This document shows, piece by piece, positions 1 to 10,601 of a stretch of DNA of 64,000 nt. A model generated the notes under the pieces. The model was not told the DNA's origin. It was given only the letters and a program-made list of their open reading frames with translations, and made no database searches. Location of the stretch: assembly GCA_009667805.1 (NCBI GenBank), contig CM019067.1, positions 243,757,721-243,821,720 on the forward strand, read 5' to 3'. Numbering within the stretch: position 1 is the stretch's first letter; each line of letters opens with the position of its first letter. The DNA is from Leptobrachium leishanense. Its lineage: Eukaryota > Chordata > Amphibia > Anura > Megophryidae. The translations under genes were made by a program, and so were the position numbers.

Positions 1-1355
1 CGTTTCCCGCATTACGAAGTACTGTAAATATATATACGTATACCGTGTTATTCATTATATGCCATTTATTCTAGTAAACTATATAATTTATAAAATCCAC
101 GACGGTGCTGGAGTATATTTATTCCCTAGTGCGGGGAGACTGACCCGAGGTTCAATTTCAGCGGCTCCTCCGGGAGTGAGAGCTACACAAGTATAAATTA
201 AGCAAAAGGATATTTATTTAGACAGAATATGAATACTAAGAATGACGGAGCTGAGTAAACAAGGAGGACAATGAATAACTAATAAACAGGGTATAACTGA
301 GGAGACTGAATACACAGATAAACAGGGGGGTAAGACCAGGGAAACAGATTAAATAATAACAGAAACACTATATTTATATATTTGAACAGAAGGACAGAAC
401 CAGGGAACGAGGCTGAATAACAGGAATTGGATACTCAAGGAGACAGGACCAGGGAATTAGATTAGATAATAATGAAACACAAGAAATAAAAATAGAAATA
501 AGGAAGAAGCCTTTAAATCAATAATGGGGGTTTCCAGCAGCAGGGTAACAGCAGAGGAGTAGTCAATAGCAGATCCGGTCTCCAGGCAGAGGTTCGGCAA
601 CAGGTTATTGATAGAGGAATTCAGCAAAAGGCAAAGTCCAGTATAACATAAGCAGAGTTCAGCAACGGGTCATGAATAGCAAGTCCAGGATACAAAGCAG
701 GGGTTCGGCAATGGTTATCAGTAGAGGGATTCGGCAGAGGGAAGTCCAGGAGTACAAAGCAGGGGTTCAGTAGCAGGTAGACAATAGAAGTTAAATAATC
801 TCAGAAGGTTTACAGAGGAGGTTTATTGCAGCTTGTCAGGAACAGATGGTAGTCAAGCAGTCAATGCAAAAGCAAAGCATTGCGGGTGCTTTGCTGTTTT
901 ATAGGGAGATGCAGGCATCTTCTTGATGAGTATCACCTGCACCTCTTGTAGGTTAGGAACAGAACTGAAGGTATGGAGGGGTGTATTCATGAATATCTGA
1001 ATAATCCAGCGCCGGTTTTGTTTCTCCTGCGGCGCCGGCGACAGACTCTTCTCTGATTTCCAAAAGATTGTCTGTGAAAGTTTGAACAGTTTTATCCCCA
1101 AAACTACTTGCATGTCTTCTTTTAAATTAATTTTCTTATTTTTTTTCCACAGTGCTGAATGTTTTAGGCAAGCATTTATCTCATCTGCATGCATCGATTT
1201 TGGTACTTGGCTTGAACCCCCCATTCACCAATTTGGCCCCGGGGGTTGGTTTATCAGTATGAATCCACACCAGTGTATTGACCCGAGGGGATGACAAATA
1301 TATGTGTCAGGTTTGTTCCACATCCCTCAAAGCATGGAAGAGCCTATAAGGAACA
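1..1355. other. Unresolved AG-rich repetitive DNA, no gene recognised
   Basis: AG-rich sequence with loosely recurring words (gcaggggttcggcaa, aagtccagga, accagggaa) between about 300 and 800. It looks like the degenerate interior of an old retroelement, but no termini or domains are visible. A 123-codon open frame on the minus strand (853-1224) resembles no family I know and has no supporting context. Confidence 0.4.
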
Positions 1356-1582
1356 TACAGTTAGGTCCATATATATTTGGACATAAGCACAATTTTCATA
1401 CTTTTGGCCACCAGAATACAATTAAAAATGGAACAATCTAAATGAATTTGAAGTGCAGACTTTCAGCTTTAATTAAAGGGGTTGAACATAAATATCAAGT
1501 ACAAATTTTAGGAACTGCAGACATTTTTATACACAGTCCCCCATTTTCAGGGGCTCAAATGTAATTGGACAAGTGAATATAA

Positions 1583-3261
1583 TCATAAATAAATACATTT
1601 AATATTTTGTTGTGAATCTTTTACTGGCAGTGAATGCCTGAAGTCCGGACCCATGGACATTACCAAAGACTTGGCTTCCTCCTTTCTGATGCTTTGCCAG
1701 GCTCTAACTGCAGCTGTCTGCAGATGTTCTTTGTTTGTGGGTATTTCTGCTCTTAGTTTTGCCGTCAGCAAGTGAAATACAAGCTCAATTGGGATGAGAT
1801 CAGGTGATTGATTCAGCCATTGCAAAAGGTTCCACTTCTTCCTTCAAAAACTCCTGGTTGCTTTTGCAGTGTGTTTTGGATCATTGTCCATCTGTACTGG
1901 GAAGCGCCATCTAAACAACTTTGCTGCATTTGGCTGAATCTGGGCTGACAGTATATCTCTAAACACTGCTGAATTCATCTGACTGTTTCTGTCTTTTGTC
2001 ACATCATCAATAAACACCAATGACCCAGTGCCACCGGAAGCCATGCATGCCCATGCCATCACATTTCCTCCTTTCAGATGACGTTGTGTGCTTTGGATCA
2101 TGAGCTGCTCCAAGCCTTCTCCACGCTTGTTTTCCCCATCATTCTGGTACAGATTAAGCGTAGTTTCATCCATCCAAAAAATGCTTTTCCAGGACTGGTC
2201 TGGCATTTTTTTTAGATTTTTTTTGGCAAAAGTCTAATCTGGCATTTCTATTCTTCAGGTTAATTAATGGTTTGCACCTTGTGGAGAACCCTCTGTATTT
2301 GCTCTTGTGATGTCTTCTCTTGATTGTAGACTATGACAATGATACGCCCACCTGGAGAATGTCCTGTACTTGTCTGGATGTTGTGAATGGGTTTTTCTTT
2401 AACATAGAGAGGATCCTGTGATCATCCACCATTGTTGTCTTCTGTGGACAATCAGACCTTTTTATGTTGCTGAGATCACCAATGCATTCTTCTTTCCTCA
2501 GAATGTACCAAACTGTTTATTTGACCACTCCTAATGTTGCTGCTATCAAATCAAATCAAATCAAAATAAGCTTTATTGGCAGGACCAAATACATTTTAGC
2601 ATTGCCAAAGCATATGGGGTGGAGGGGGGTAGTGGGACATATATGGGGGGGAATGGGCAAGTCCATGGACATTATCAGGGTTAAGGGATAATGTGAGGTC
2701 AGATGGGGGCGAGTCCGTGTTGGGGATTTATAAGTCTGGGATCTCTCATGTTCCTCTCAGTCTGTGACATTCTGTGACGTATTGGGCAGTTATTTTCACC
2801 GCCGGCTCCTCTTCTCCCAGTATGATGTGGAGTTTCCTCGTCTCTTCTATAGAGGTGAAGTCTGGGATGAGAGCGGAGAGTCTCTGGAAGTGAGTTTCCC
2901 TCAGTGCTGAGTACTTGGGGCACTGTAGGAGGAAGTGGACCTCATCTTCCAGGGCCCCCTGGTCACAATGCTGGCACAGTCTATTCTCCCTGGGCTTGTA
3001 GGTCTGTCTATGCCGGCCTGATTCGATTTCCAGGCTGTGGGCGCTCAGTCTGTACCGGCTCAGGATCTGTCTGTCCTTGGGGTCTTGTAGTAGCTCCAGG
3101 TATGGGGCCAGTTTGTATTCCTTATGTAGGGATTGGTAAATGGTGAGTTTCTGAGAGTTTGCTATATCATGTCTCCATTTGTTCTCTCTGATGGATTTGT
3201 TATGTTTTTGAAGCCTTACAATGGCCTGTTTCACTTGAATGGACAACTCCTTTGAACGTAT
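1583..3261 (-). pseudogene. Tc1-type transposase, fragmented
   Basis: Broken DDE transposase. Reading the minus strand, an N-terminal piece (about 3185-3261) encodes the start of the paired-like helix-turn-helix domain. A LINE insertion follows, then HTH remnants (2210-2548) with frame breaks. The segment 2206-1844 carries the first catalytic Asp (WMDETTLNLY) and second (QMDNDPKHTAKATRSF), then there is a frameshift near 1840. The segment 1825-1583 carries NQSPDL.PIELV with the catalytic Glu, and the usual C-terminal region. All three catalytic residues survive on separate pieces. It cannot make a functional enzyme. In the family this protein cuts and pastes the element at TA. Confidence 0.85.
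2549..3184 (-). mobile_element. Non-LTR retrotransposon 3' fragment (L1/Tx1-like)
   Basis: Inserted in the Tc1 transposase. The minus strand encodes the C-terminal end of a LINE ORF2: a segment with DRQILSRYRLSAHSLE and a Cys/His knuckle (CQHCDQG...DEVHFLLQC). A short 3' UTR ends in AATAAAGC and a TTTGA pentamer array (plus-strand view aaatcaaatcaaatc at 2549-2565). The 5' end is truncated, as usual after incomplete target-primed reverse transcription. L1/Tx1 is my best clade guess from the knuckle pattern. The open frame 2746-3246 is a chimera: its first roughly 20 codons are Tc1 and the rest is LINE. Confidence 0.75.
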
Positions 3262-3307
3262 GATTTAGGTTCACAGCAGCAGATTCAAAATGCAAATACC
3301 ACACTTA

Positions 3308-4014
3308 GGCCCCTATTACAATCTTCACGCAAATGCGCTAGCGAGGCGCAATTTTTTGCGCACGCAAAAAAAACATTAGTTCGTGCAAATTAAGGCGGTA
3401 TTACGATCCGAGCGCATTTTTTCAGCCTTCAACTTTTTTTGAGCGCAAATCCGACGCGTAAAACTGGGCACAAATGACCGTTGCGTGCAGGAATCGGTGG
3501 GTAATCAGAATTAAGAACCACCATTTGCTAGGTTTCGGTTGTTGCGCCTGTCAAAGTCAATCTGCGTATATGTGCTGCAACAAAAATAAAAAATTAAACA
3601 ATTTACTAATTTTATTGTTTGGGTATGTGCAGAATGTGTAACTGTACTGTGCTGTATTTTTTTTTGTGCAGGTTCATTTCGTTTCGGCCAGAACGTTCAG
3701 ATTGTAAGTTAACACCAGGTTTTCAAGACGTTAAAATGATGCGTGCAAACGTCGTGCGTTACATTTTGCGCTAAGATAGTACGCGTATGCGTGCATGGTA
3801 TTACAAACGCATTGGCGCTCACAATGTTAATTATAGGATGCGCGCAGGAACTTGCGCTCGCTCTGGGTTCGCGCAGGGTCACTCGCGTTGGACGTTAACG
3901 CACAACGTTTGCGCGAACATCGTAATACGACATTATGCGCTAATTTTTTTTTCCTCGCACAAATGGTCAATTGCGTGCACGCAAATGCGCTGCACGAGGA
4001 ATGTAATAGGGGCC
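3308..4014. mobile_element. MITE with 3-bp TTA duplication (PIF/Harbinger type)
   Basis: Termini GGCCCCTATTACA and TGTAATAGGGGCC are perfect inverted repeats flanked by TTA at 3305-3307 and 4015-4017. The interior is CpG-rich with many gcgc/gcgca words and no coding capacity. The Tc1 subterminal sequence resumes on both sides, so insertion followed the Tc1. A diverged relative lies at about 62100-62660. The 3-bp TSD points to PIF/Harbinger mobilisation (inference). Confidence 0.85.
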
Positions 4015-4192
4015 TTAGAATCTACTCCAGACCTTTGAACTTTTTAATTAATGACAAATTAACGAAGGAATAGCCCACACCTGGCCATGAAACCGCTTTT
4101 GAGTCAATTGTCCAATTACTTTTGGTCCCTTGAAAAGGGGGGGATGGCTACTCTTAAGAGCTGTAATTCCTAAACCCTTCCTCCAATTTGGA

Positions 4193-4369
4193 TGGACATA
4201 TCCGCAAATTCTGAAATCCGGAAGCAGGACGCCGCGATCGGACAACGGTGAGTACACTGAGGGAACGCAGGGACAGGTATGTATCAGCCCAAGTGTGGCT
4301 CAGGGTTACTGTTTTCGGCACTGAAATTTAACCCTTAGCCACACTCGGGCATACCGCCAGGGAGGTTAA
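4193..4369. mobile_element. Right half of a piggyBac-type MITE
   Basis: Ends in cgccagggaggTTAA (TTAA 4366-4369) and contains the ccgagtgtggctcggg-like subterminal repeat seen in the complete copy at 6097-6511. The left half is absent. The junction with the Tc1 remnant is near 4193. Confidence 0.7.
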
Positions 4370-5289
4370 AGATACTAACAGCTCTTCACTGTTTCAAGTT
4401 TTAATCGTTTATTAATCCATTACAGATTTTTTGAAAAATTTTAAAAGCTCTGTTGTAAGTTCTGTTAAAAAATGATGGGAATTTAGTTCACAAAATATGG
4501 TCATAAATTGCTTAAGCCTGTCACATCGAAAGTGTATCGCAATTTGACAGAGCCTTCTCTTGTCACATATGATCGCCTTTATGAGATTATCTCATATATA
4601 TATATAAAACATACAAGACAATGAACAGTCGGCATAATTATGCTAATTATTTATAAATATATTATGTGTGAGATTTCCAAGATGAATCAAAATTTTGATA
4701 TTCTATATTGATATTGTTTATGTTTATGATCTCTAGAGACCTGCAAATAGCCAATATTGATTGTGTGCAATTAATTTATTTTACTCTGCAATGTTACCAT
4801 TTTTAAATAGGCCAGGGTGGCCAAATGGACAGACCACAAAAGTTATTATTTACTGTAATTGAGGGGATAAATTGTAGACAGAAATTCTGTCATTTAAGAC
4901 AAGTACCAGATTGTATCAGTTTTAATTAATAGCACCATAATAGTTTCACCTCAAAACATTACAAACACTATTCACACATGCCTACCAAAGATAGATGGAT
5001 CTGAGTTCTTGTATCAACATAAAATGACAAACGAATAGCTATAAGTTTAACACTTGTGTTTTTATAACCTCAATGATTTGCTGAATTGTGTTACTATTAA
5101 GGTGCATAGGAAAACACTTCAGCATGCATACAACCATCTCATTGTTTATGCCTAAAGAATTTTCCTGGGTCTATTTCTAACAAATTCAAGTGTTCTATTT
5201 GAATTTTTTTTTCTGTTTTTTTTCTTTGCAAAAATCTATAGTATAACTATGGAAGAAAATAAAAGAAAGGGACCTAAGGAGAAAGGTCA
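4370..5289. other. AT-rich sequence without recognised features
   Basis: No terminal repeats, long open frames or coding signatures were seen. It contains a short TA run near 4594-4606. It may be old host or decayed repeat DNA. Confidence 0.4.
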
Positions 5290-5432
5290 CGCATCAACAG
5301 GGCTGGACTGGGGAAAAAAGTTAGCCCTGGACTTCATCCAGATCGGCCCATTTTAATTATGAAAACAAGCACAAAAATAGTATATAAACCAACCGGATAG
5401 CTCAACCAATCGCTTTGCAGAAACCAGTGTTG

Positions 5433-5628
5433 GAAAGAAAATAAACATACCCAGGTGACTGTGGCATGATGTACCTTCGTGCAGGTAAAAGGAAAATTCT
5501 CAACAGGATGGCCGCAATGGCCTATACACAAATTGCCATTGCGGCCATGTTGACCTGTTGAGAATTGTCCTTCTACCTGTACGAAGGTACATCACACCAC
5601 ATTCACCTGAGTTTGTTTATTTTCTTTC
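5433..5628. repeat. Long imperfect palindrome (arms about 90 bp)
   Basis: The arm 5433-5521 is the near-perfect reverse complement of 5536-5628, with a loop of about 14 bp. The centre reads gccgcaatggc / gccattgcggc. It lies inside the hAT element and probably forms that element's internal hairpin. Confidence 0.85.
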
Positions 5629-5861
5629 TGATTACTTTTTAGGGTTACCCCCTTTACTCCAAGCTCAGGCACTCCTGTCTTTCGATTTGCATACTCCTGA
5701 GCACCTATTTCTTCTGCCATAGAAATCAGAGTTCCATGCAGTGGCATTGAGGTTGAGTGCACACAATGTCTTAAGGTGAGGCGGATGCGCAGTGGATCTC
5801 ACCAGCACGACGACCCCAACATGAGACTGCAGCAGGATGTGCCTGTTTTACAGATATTTTT

Positions 5862-6058
5862 TTTGATAAAGTATTTTACCAGGAAGGATACATTGAGATT
5901 TCTCTTGTTTTCAAGTATGTCCTGGGTGGTGAGTATGTACCATTAGGTGTCTTGCCCAAGAACACTTACTGGGGAGATGCTCTAGCCATGATTCAAACTC
6001 GTGTCTCCACGGTCTCCATGGTTATAGAGCAGTGATGTTACCTCTACTCCACCCAGCC
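5862..6058 (-). mobile_element. tRNA-derived SINE with LINE-shared 3' tail
   Basis: On the minus strand the 5' end has a tRNA-like head: an A-box-like TGGGTGGAGTAGAGG and a B-box-like GAGTTTGAATC. A body with cttgggcaagacacctaatgg follows. Its 3' tail (plus-strand accaggaaggatacattgag at about 5878) matches the 3' end of the LINE at 51838-52578, so that LINE family is the likely source of its reverse transcriptase. Pol III promoter boxes are imperfect. Confidence 0.75.
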
Positions 6059-6096
6059 AGTAAATGGTGGTAGATGTTGAGTCCTCACCTAACCCA

Positions 6097-6511
6097 TTAA
6101 CCTCCCTGACGGTCTATTTATTTAGAAATTTCGGGTCAAAAAGTGGTCCAATTATTTTTGTTTTGGCCCCCTGGCGGTTATCCCGAGTGTGGCTCGGGGT
6201 TAAATTCCAATGCTGAAAGCGGTAACCCCGAGCCACATTCGGGATGCCGCTGGACACATTACCTGTCCCTGCGCTCCCTCGATGTCCCTCGCAGTCTCCT
6301 CTGGCGATCGCGACCTCATACTTCCTGGTTCCCTTCTCGCGAGAAGGAAACCAGGAAGTATGAGGTCGCGATCGCCGGAGGAGACTGTGGGGATCAGCGA
6401 GGGAGCGCAAGGACAGGTAATGTATGCAGCCCGAGTGTGGCTCGGGGTTACTGCTTTCAGCAGGGAAATTTAACCCCGAGCCACACTCGGGAAAACCGTC
6501 AGGGAGGTTAA
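6097..6511. mobile_element. Complete piggyBac-type MITE
   Basis: TTAACCTCCCTGACGGT and ACCGTCAGGGAGGTTAA bound a 415-bp element with TTAA at both ends (6097-6100, 6508-6511), the piggyBac target signature. Internal inverted subterminal repeats read ccgagtgtggctcgggg. The centre (6301-6377) is an almost perfect hairpin with arms of about 37 bp around tcgcga. No coding capacity. Confidence 0.9.
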
Positions 6512-6899
6512 GGGCAACGTGAGCTACGTGGTGAACCAGCATTCACACTGGCCCACTGAGCAATCGGCCCACCGGGAACCTCCCAGTAGTCCCAATGGCC
6601 AGTACATGCCTACGCATCACCTAGAGTAAGGATCTTCATTCTCTGGTCCCCCAGATGATGATTGCCTACTGTCACACTGGGCACCCACTTGGACCATCGT
6701 GGTGGCTTGGAACAAGGAGTGTAGCCCTTTAGGCAGGGGAGCTGCTGGCTTGATACAGGACAGATATGCAATACAGATTCCAGGGCAATAGAGGAACCGG
6801 ACTGAGACACAAGGGACAGGATGGCCAGGAAGAAAACTAAAGGGATCCCTATGCTGGGAATGATTTCTATCTATGAAAACCTCACAAAGAATAACAGAG

Positions 6900-7231
6900 C
6901 AAGGGGAGAAAGAAGGGCAAGGGTTAACAAGACAGACAGAAATCCTAGACTAAAGAGATCCTTGTATGTTGGCCTCTGATAAAGGCCTCTAGGGGCCGAA
7001 ACGTCAGTTTTTCTTTTTAATGCTACAATAATAAATTTTTCTTGATTTCAAGTCCTCGAGTGCCTCCCTCCACCATACTTTTTCTTATATATATCTTTCT
7101 CAGGGGAACTAAGCACTGGGGCATACTAGCTTCATATTTTGCTTGGGGGTTCCCTGAAGCGAACCATCCGTGGAAAACGAGTGCCTGGCTCCTTTATTAT
7201 TCGTATATATATATATATATATATATATATA
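6900..7231 (+). mobile_element. Penelope-like element 3' tail ending in (TA)n
   Basis: A hammerhead-like core (6976-7005) is followed by an aataataaatttttcttgatttcaagtcctc-type stretch whose layout matches the tail of the Penelope-like copies at 8.9-12.5 kb. A (TA)n tract follows at 7203-7231. Only the 3' non-coding part is present. The left boundary is uncertain. It is a different family from the 9-kb element by sequence. Confidence 0.5.
6976..7005 (+). ncRNA. Degenerate hammerhead ribozyme motif
   Basis: CTGATAA, then a stem II GGCC...GGCC with a six-base loop, then GAAA and CGTC. The conserved CUGANGA box has A instead of G at the penultimate position (G8 in hammerhead numbering, the general-acid nucleotide), so activity should be impaired. 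Layout is otherwise that of the minimal type I motifs in Penelope-like elements. Confidence 0.5.
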
Positions 7232-7244
7232 CCCCCCTGAGAAT

Positions 7245-7600
7245 CATGTATAACCAGGCACAGACCCCCAGAATTGAACACAGCCCAGCACAGACCCCCA
7301 AAATTGAATACATGTCCCCCAGAATTAATTATAGCCAGAATGGTACCCCATAATTAATTCTAACAAGCCACATGCCCCCTCCAGAATTAATTATAACCAG
7401 CTACATGCCCCCCAGAATTAATTATAGCCCGACTGGGACCCCCAGAATTAATTATAACAAGCCAAATGCCCCCCAGAATTAATTATAGCCAGAATTGTCC
7501 CCAGAATTAATTATAACAAGCCACATGCCCTCCAGAATTAATTATAACAAGCCACATGCCCCCCAGAATTAATTATAGCCAGACAAGGACCCCCAGAATT
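7245..7600. repeat. Minisatellite with ccagaattaattata core
   Basis: About ten irregular units of roughly 30-38 bp, each with ccccagaattaattataacaag-type cores and variable gccacatgccc spacers. It directly follows the (TA)n tract at 7203-7231. Confidence 0.8.
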
Positions 7601-8838
7601 ATACTTACCTAGCCTGCAGACCTCAGGACCGCCGTGTTCCTCGGAGCAGCTCAGACATGCTCCTGCACACGGCTGCCTCCTCATCCCTCTGAAGGCTGTG
7701 ACACGCTCTCGCAAGATCTCGCGAGATCTCAGCTGAAGGCCGCGTCACAGCCTTCAGAGGGCTGATCAGGCGGCCGCGTGAGGAGGGAGGCACACGCAGC
7801 GCTCGGGGGAATGCGGCCAGCCGAGTGGCTGCTAGCAGAATGCATTCCCAGCTACACACAGCGGGAACCTGCGTTCCCGCAACATTCCCACTACAGGAGA
7901 AGTGCGGGAATGCCGTTCCCGGGCATTCCGGCAGGACTCGACCCCTGAAACAAAGTATATCCCATACCTACCTAGCCCTTTCCTAGCCCTTTCCTTACAT
8001 GCAAGCGTAGAGACCACAGTTTATCCTAAGCATGATGGGTTTTGTGAAGGGTGGTTGTGTGGCGGATCTCTTAGAACTCTGATTGGGTTACATCCGCTAA
8101 TGCTATTCCCTTGTAGGACATTCTTTCTTCCACTAGCGACCTTTCATGCGTTCTCCAGCCCTTAGCCAAAGCTTAAGGTCGGGTAAAATAAGAAGAACAG
8201 TTATAGCATTCCTTAGACACGACGCCGGGCTCAGTACTAGGGTAAAACAGACTTTAATGAAACATATGAAGCAAATACACACACAGTGCAAGGAGAGACC
8301 TGGAATATGACCTGGTGCCCCCTCCTCCTCTTCTTCTGGTGACCCTGTGTATTTGGCTAATCCAATCCAGTTTCCAAACATGAAACAATAGGGCATAATG
8401 CAATCACAAGGTGAACATGAACAAAGTAGATAACAGATAGAACAAACACACAACAGTCTGATAGAACAAGGCAAACAATAACCACTCAAATCTGTCACAT
8501 CTGTAAATAACACATTCTTTCAGAAATGCAGGGATTAAATACATTAACAATATTAGCACATACACAGAGGTCCGACTCTCCCATCATCAATACAAGATCC
8601 TGATGTCAAATTAATGCAACTTTGTACAGAAATAAATGTGACATTGCATAAGCTTTTAGAAATCATGCCATTGTGAATGCATGCCATAATCAAAGCAAAA
8701 AGCGGTCCAATAAAATATTAGTGTGTGCCTTTTTAGGCCAAGCAGTGTATTAATACTATTTTTGCAATGTTTTGTAATACAGGATAGACTTGTAAACAAA
8801 CATATTTCGCTGGTGTTTCCCTTATGTCCATTAGACGT
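7601..8838. other. GC-rich hairpin then unresolved sequence
   Basis: A perfect 18-bp inverted repeat, ccctctgaaggctgtgac, lies at 7685-7702 and 7744-7761, with aagatctcgcgagatct in its loop. A second palindromic patch gcgggaatgccgttcccg is near 7903. Such GC-rich stem-loops are typical of a non-autonomous DNA element, but I could not find its termini. From about 8200 to 8838 I see no domain; a 126-codon minus-strand frame (8133-8513) is Cys-rich low-complexity translation and not a credible protein. Confidence 0.4.
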
Positions 8839-8998
8839 GTATATATATATATATAAGAGAACGAAATCCTCGCACACCCAATACCAGTTCTGAATTGCTC
8901 CGGTGCCAGAATATGGTCAATGGCGAACTATTCCTCCAGAAATTCCGCACACGGAGTCTTCAAGTATGGAATAAAAAATGTTTATTCAAGAAATAATC

Positions 8999-9028
8999 GA
9001 CGTTTCAGTCCAGCAGGACTTTCATCAG
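8999..9028 (-). ncRNA. Hammerhead ribozyme core (Penelope-like, left arm)
   Basis: Reading the minus strand: CTGATGA, stem II AGTCC-TGCT-GGACT, GAAA, CGTC. All conserved core positions are present. Stem III is only the self-complementary ACGT and stem I is short (ATC/GAT), which fits the minimal type I hammerheads described in Penelope-like retroelements that work best as dimers. It sits in the 3' non-coding region. Confidence 0.8.
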
Positions 9029-9344
9029 GATGTATAAAAAAGGAAAAGACGCACATCGTTAAATACACAAAGAGAAGAGTAGTTAATCATGCACAGGTGA
9101 GAAATGGGAGGAGCACCAAACCAATCAAGTTCAGTGCTTCCCATGTGTACAAACCAAGTCCTATATCAGAAAAAAGCAGTGTTTACAAACAAAACAAAGT
9201 TCCAAAGCACACTATCAAGGTGTATCAGCAGAAGGTAATGTTTCATATGCCAGATATAGCAAGATAACGAATAATGCAACAAACCTATGGTAAACATTGA
9301 ATTGATATAGAATGTTAAAAACAAGACTGGAGAACAGATTAGAC

Positions 9345-10601
9345 CTAACGGGGACTTAGATAACAGTATAAATTATTCTGTTCATTTAAACCTTTTGGGT
9401 TAATAGTATCAAGCGCGAAAATCCAAAAGGATTCTCGTTTAAGTAATTCCAAGGCTCTGTCCCCACCCCTGGGTAAGGGAGGGACATGCTCAATCCCCAT
9501 CACACGCAGAGAAGATAGCGGATGTCGTTTGTCCTGGAAATGACGGGCAACCGGTTGCAAATTAACTTTGCCGGAAAGAGCCCCTGTAATTGCGTTACGA
9601 TGATTAGCCAGCCGCACCCGCAAGTTATTATTGGTTTTACCAATGTAAGAAAGTCCACAGGGACAAGTGAGACAATAAATAACAAATTCGGTGGTACACA
9701 GAATCCTATGTCTAATGGTGTATTTCTTACCACTGTGGGAATGTTGAAAAGTGTGACCGGTGATCATAGAATTGCATGTAGTGCATCCTGTGCAACGAAA
9801 GCACACTGGATGTTGCACTGGGGCACGATTGATTACAGAAAATTGGTCAGTCCGGACTAGAATGTCTCTAAGATTTTTATTTTGTTTATGGCAAATCATT
9901 GGAGGTGTTCTAAAAATTGCCGGTAATTGAGAATCAGTCTGTAAAATGTTCCAGTTACGTTTAATGCATTTGGTCAACATACCAGATCTGGTGTTAAAAG
10001 TCTGTGGAAATACAAGCCTTTTAGGGTGAACCTTAGCACCATCAGATGGATTCTGAAACTTATTTTCAGCAGCTAATAAAGCCCGATCAAGATAAGATTG
10101 TAAGTAGCCACGCTGTAAAAAACGTTGGTACATATCTTTTAACTGTATTCTGCAAGTATCCCCCGCAGAATTGTTGCGGAAGACACGTAGAAATTGCGAT
10201 GCCGGGAGTGACTCAAATAAGTGAGAGGGATGAAAACTAGTTGACTGGAGAATAGTGTTGCGGGCTGTCTCTTTTCTAAATAGGCTAAAGCCCACTTTAT
10301 TACCATCACGCTTGAAAGAGAGGTCTAAAAAATTTATGTTATCCGAACTAAGCTCATATGTAAAACGAACCGTAGATTCAATGTTATTAATGCGGTCCAT
10401 AATAGCATGGAAGTGATTATGTGAACCCTCCCAGATGATAAAGACATCATCGATAAAACGAAAATATGCCTTCAGCCCATTCAACAACAAAGGTAAAATA
10501 TGTGTGGTTTCATACACATACATGTAAGCATTAGCATACATTGGGGCCACAGGGGCCCCCATGGAAGTCCCCAACCTTTTGAAGGTAAAATTGGTCCTCA
10601 A
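9345..10601 (-). CDS. Penelope-like RT/GIY-YIG polyprotein, 5'-truncated
   Basis: Open for 418 codons with an authentic stop at the 3' end; the start is an internal Met because the 5' part is missing. The N-terminal part shows reverse-transcriptase motif B (GTSMGAPVAPMYANAYM) and motif C (RFIDDVFI, with the catalytic Asp pair), then the thumb. A Cys-rich patch (CFRCTGCTTC) precedes the GIY-YIG endonuclease: VIYCLTCPCGLSYIGKT, downstream Arg and His (VRLANHRNAI), and the catalytic-Glu region KRESFW. In the family it nicks the target and copies the RNA by target-primed reverse transcription. The Cys-rich patch and GIY-YIG suggest the Neptune-like branch. The missing palm motif A makes this copy inactive. 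Confidence 0.9.
   Translation of the reverse strand: MRTNFTFKRLGTSMGAPVAPMYANAYMYVYETTHILPLLLNGLKAYFRFIDDVFIIWEGSHNHFHAIMDRINNIESTVRFTYELSSDNINFLDLSFKRDGNKVGFSLFRKETARNTILQSTSFHPSHLFESLPASQFLRVFRNNSAGDTCRIQLKDMYQRFLQRGYLQSYLDRALLAAENKFQNPSDGAKVHPKRLVFPQTFNTRSGMLTKCIKRNWNILQTDSQLPAIFRTPPMICHKQNKNLRDILVRTDQFSVINRAPVQHPVCFRCTGCTTCNSMITGHTFQHSHSGKKYTIRHRILCTTEFVIYCLTCPCGLSYIGKTNNNLRVRLANHRNAITGALSGKVNLQPVARHFQDKRHPLSSLRVMGIEHVPPLPRGGDRALELLKRESFWIFALDTINPKGLNEQNNLYCYLSPR

Larger units (their letters stand above)
1358..4192 (-). mobile_element. Tc1/mariner element, interrupted and 5'-truncated
   Basis: The terminal repeat CAGTTAGGTCCATATATATT begins right after a TA dinucleotide (1356-1357), as expected for a Tc1-type element. 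The transposase lies on the minus strand. The far side (4018-4192) keeps the subterminal stretch with a truncated TIR copy (ccaattacttttggtccctt), but the outer TIR is gone and the sequence runs into a piggyBac MITE fragment. Two later insertions split the body: a LINE fragment (2549-3184) and a MITE (3308-4014). Superfamily is certain from the transposase; the outer left boundary of the ancestral copy is lost. Confidence 0.85.
5298..6612. mobile_element. Non-autonomous hAT element
   Basis: Left end CAGGGCTGGACTGG and right end (reverse complement) TAGGCATGTACTGGCCATTGG form short inverted repeats. They are flanked by CGCATCAA (5290-5297) and CGCATCAC (6613-6620), a 7/8 match to an 8-bp TSD. 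Near the right end is the gggccgattgctcagtgggcc-type subterminal sequence. There is no transposase. It contains a long palindrome, a SINE and a piggyBac MITE, so it is older than those two insertions. Confidence 0.75.

Noticed and set aside
853..1224. 123-codon minus-strand frame
   Set aside because: No similarity recognised and embedded in repeat-like DNA; reported only as unresolved sequence.
8133..8513. Cys-rich 126-codon minus-strand frame
   Set aside because: Low-complexity translation without a recognisable domain, signal peptide logic or neighbouring support.
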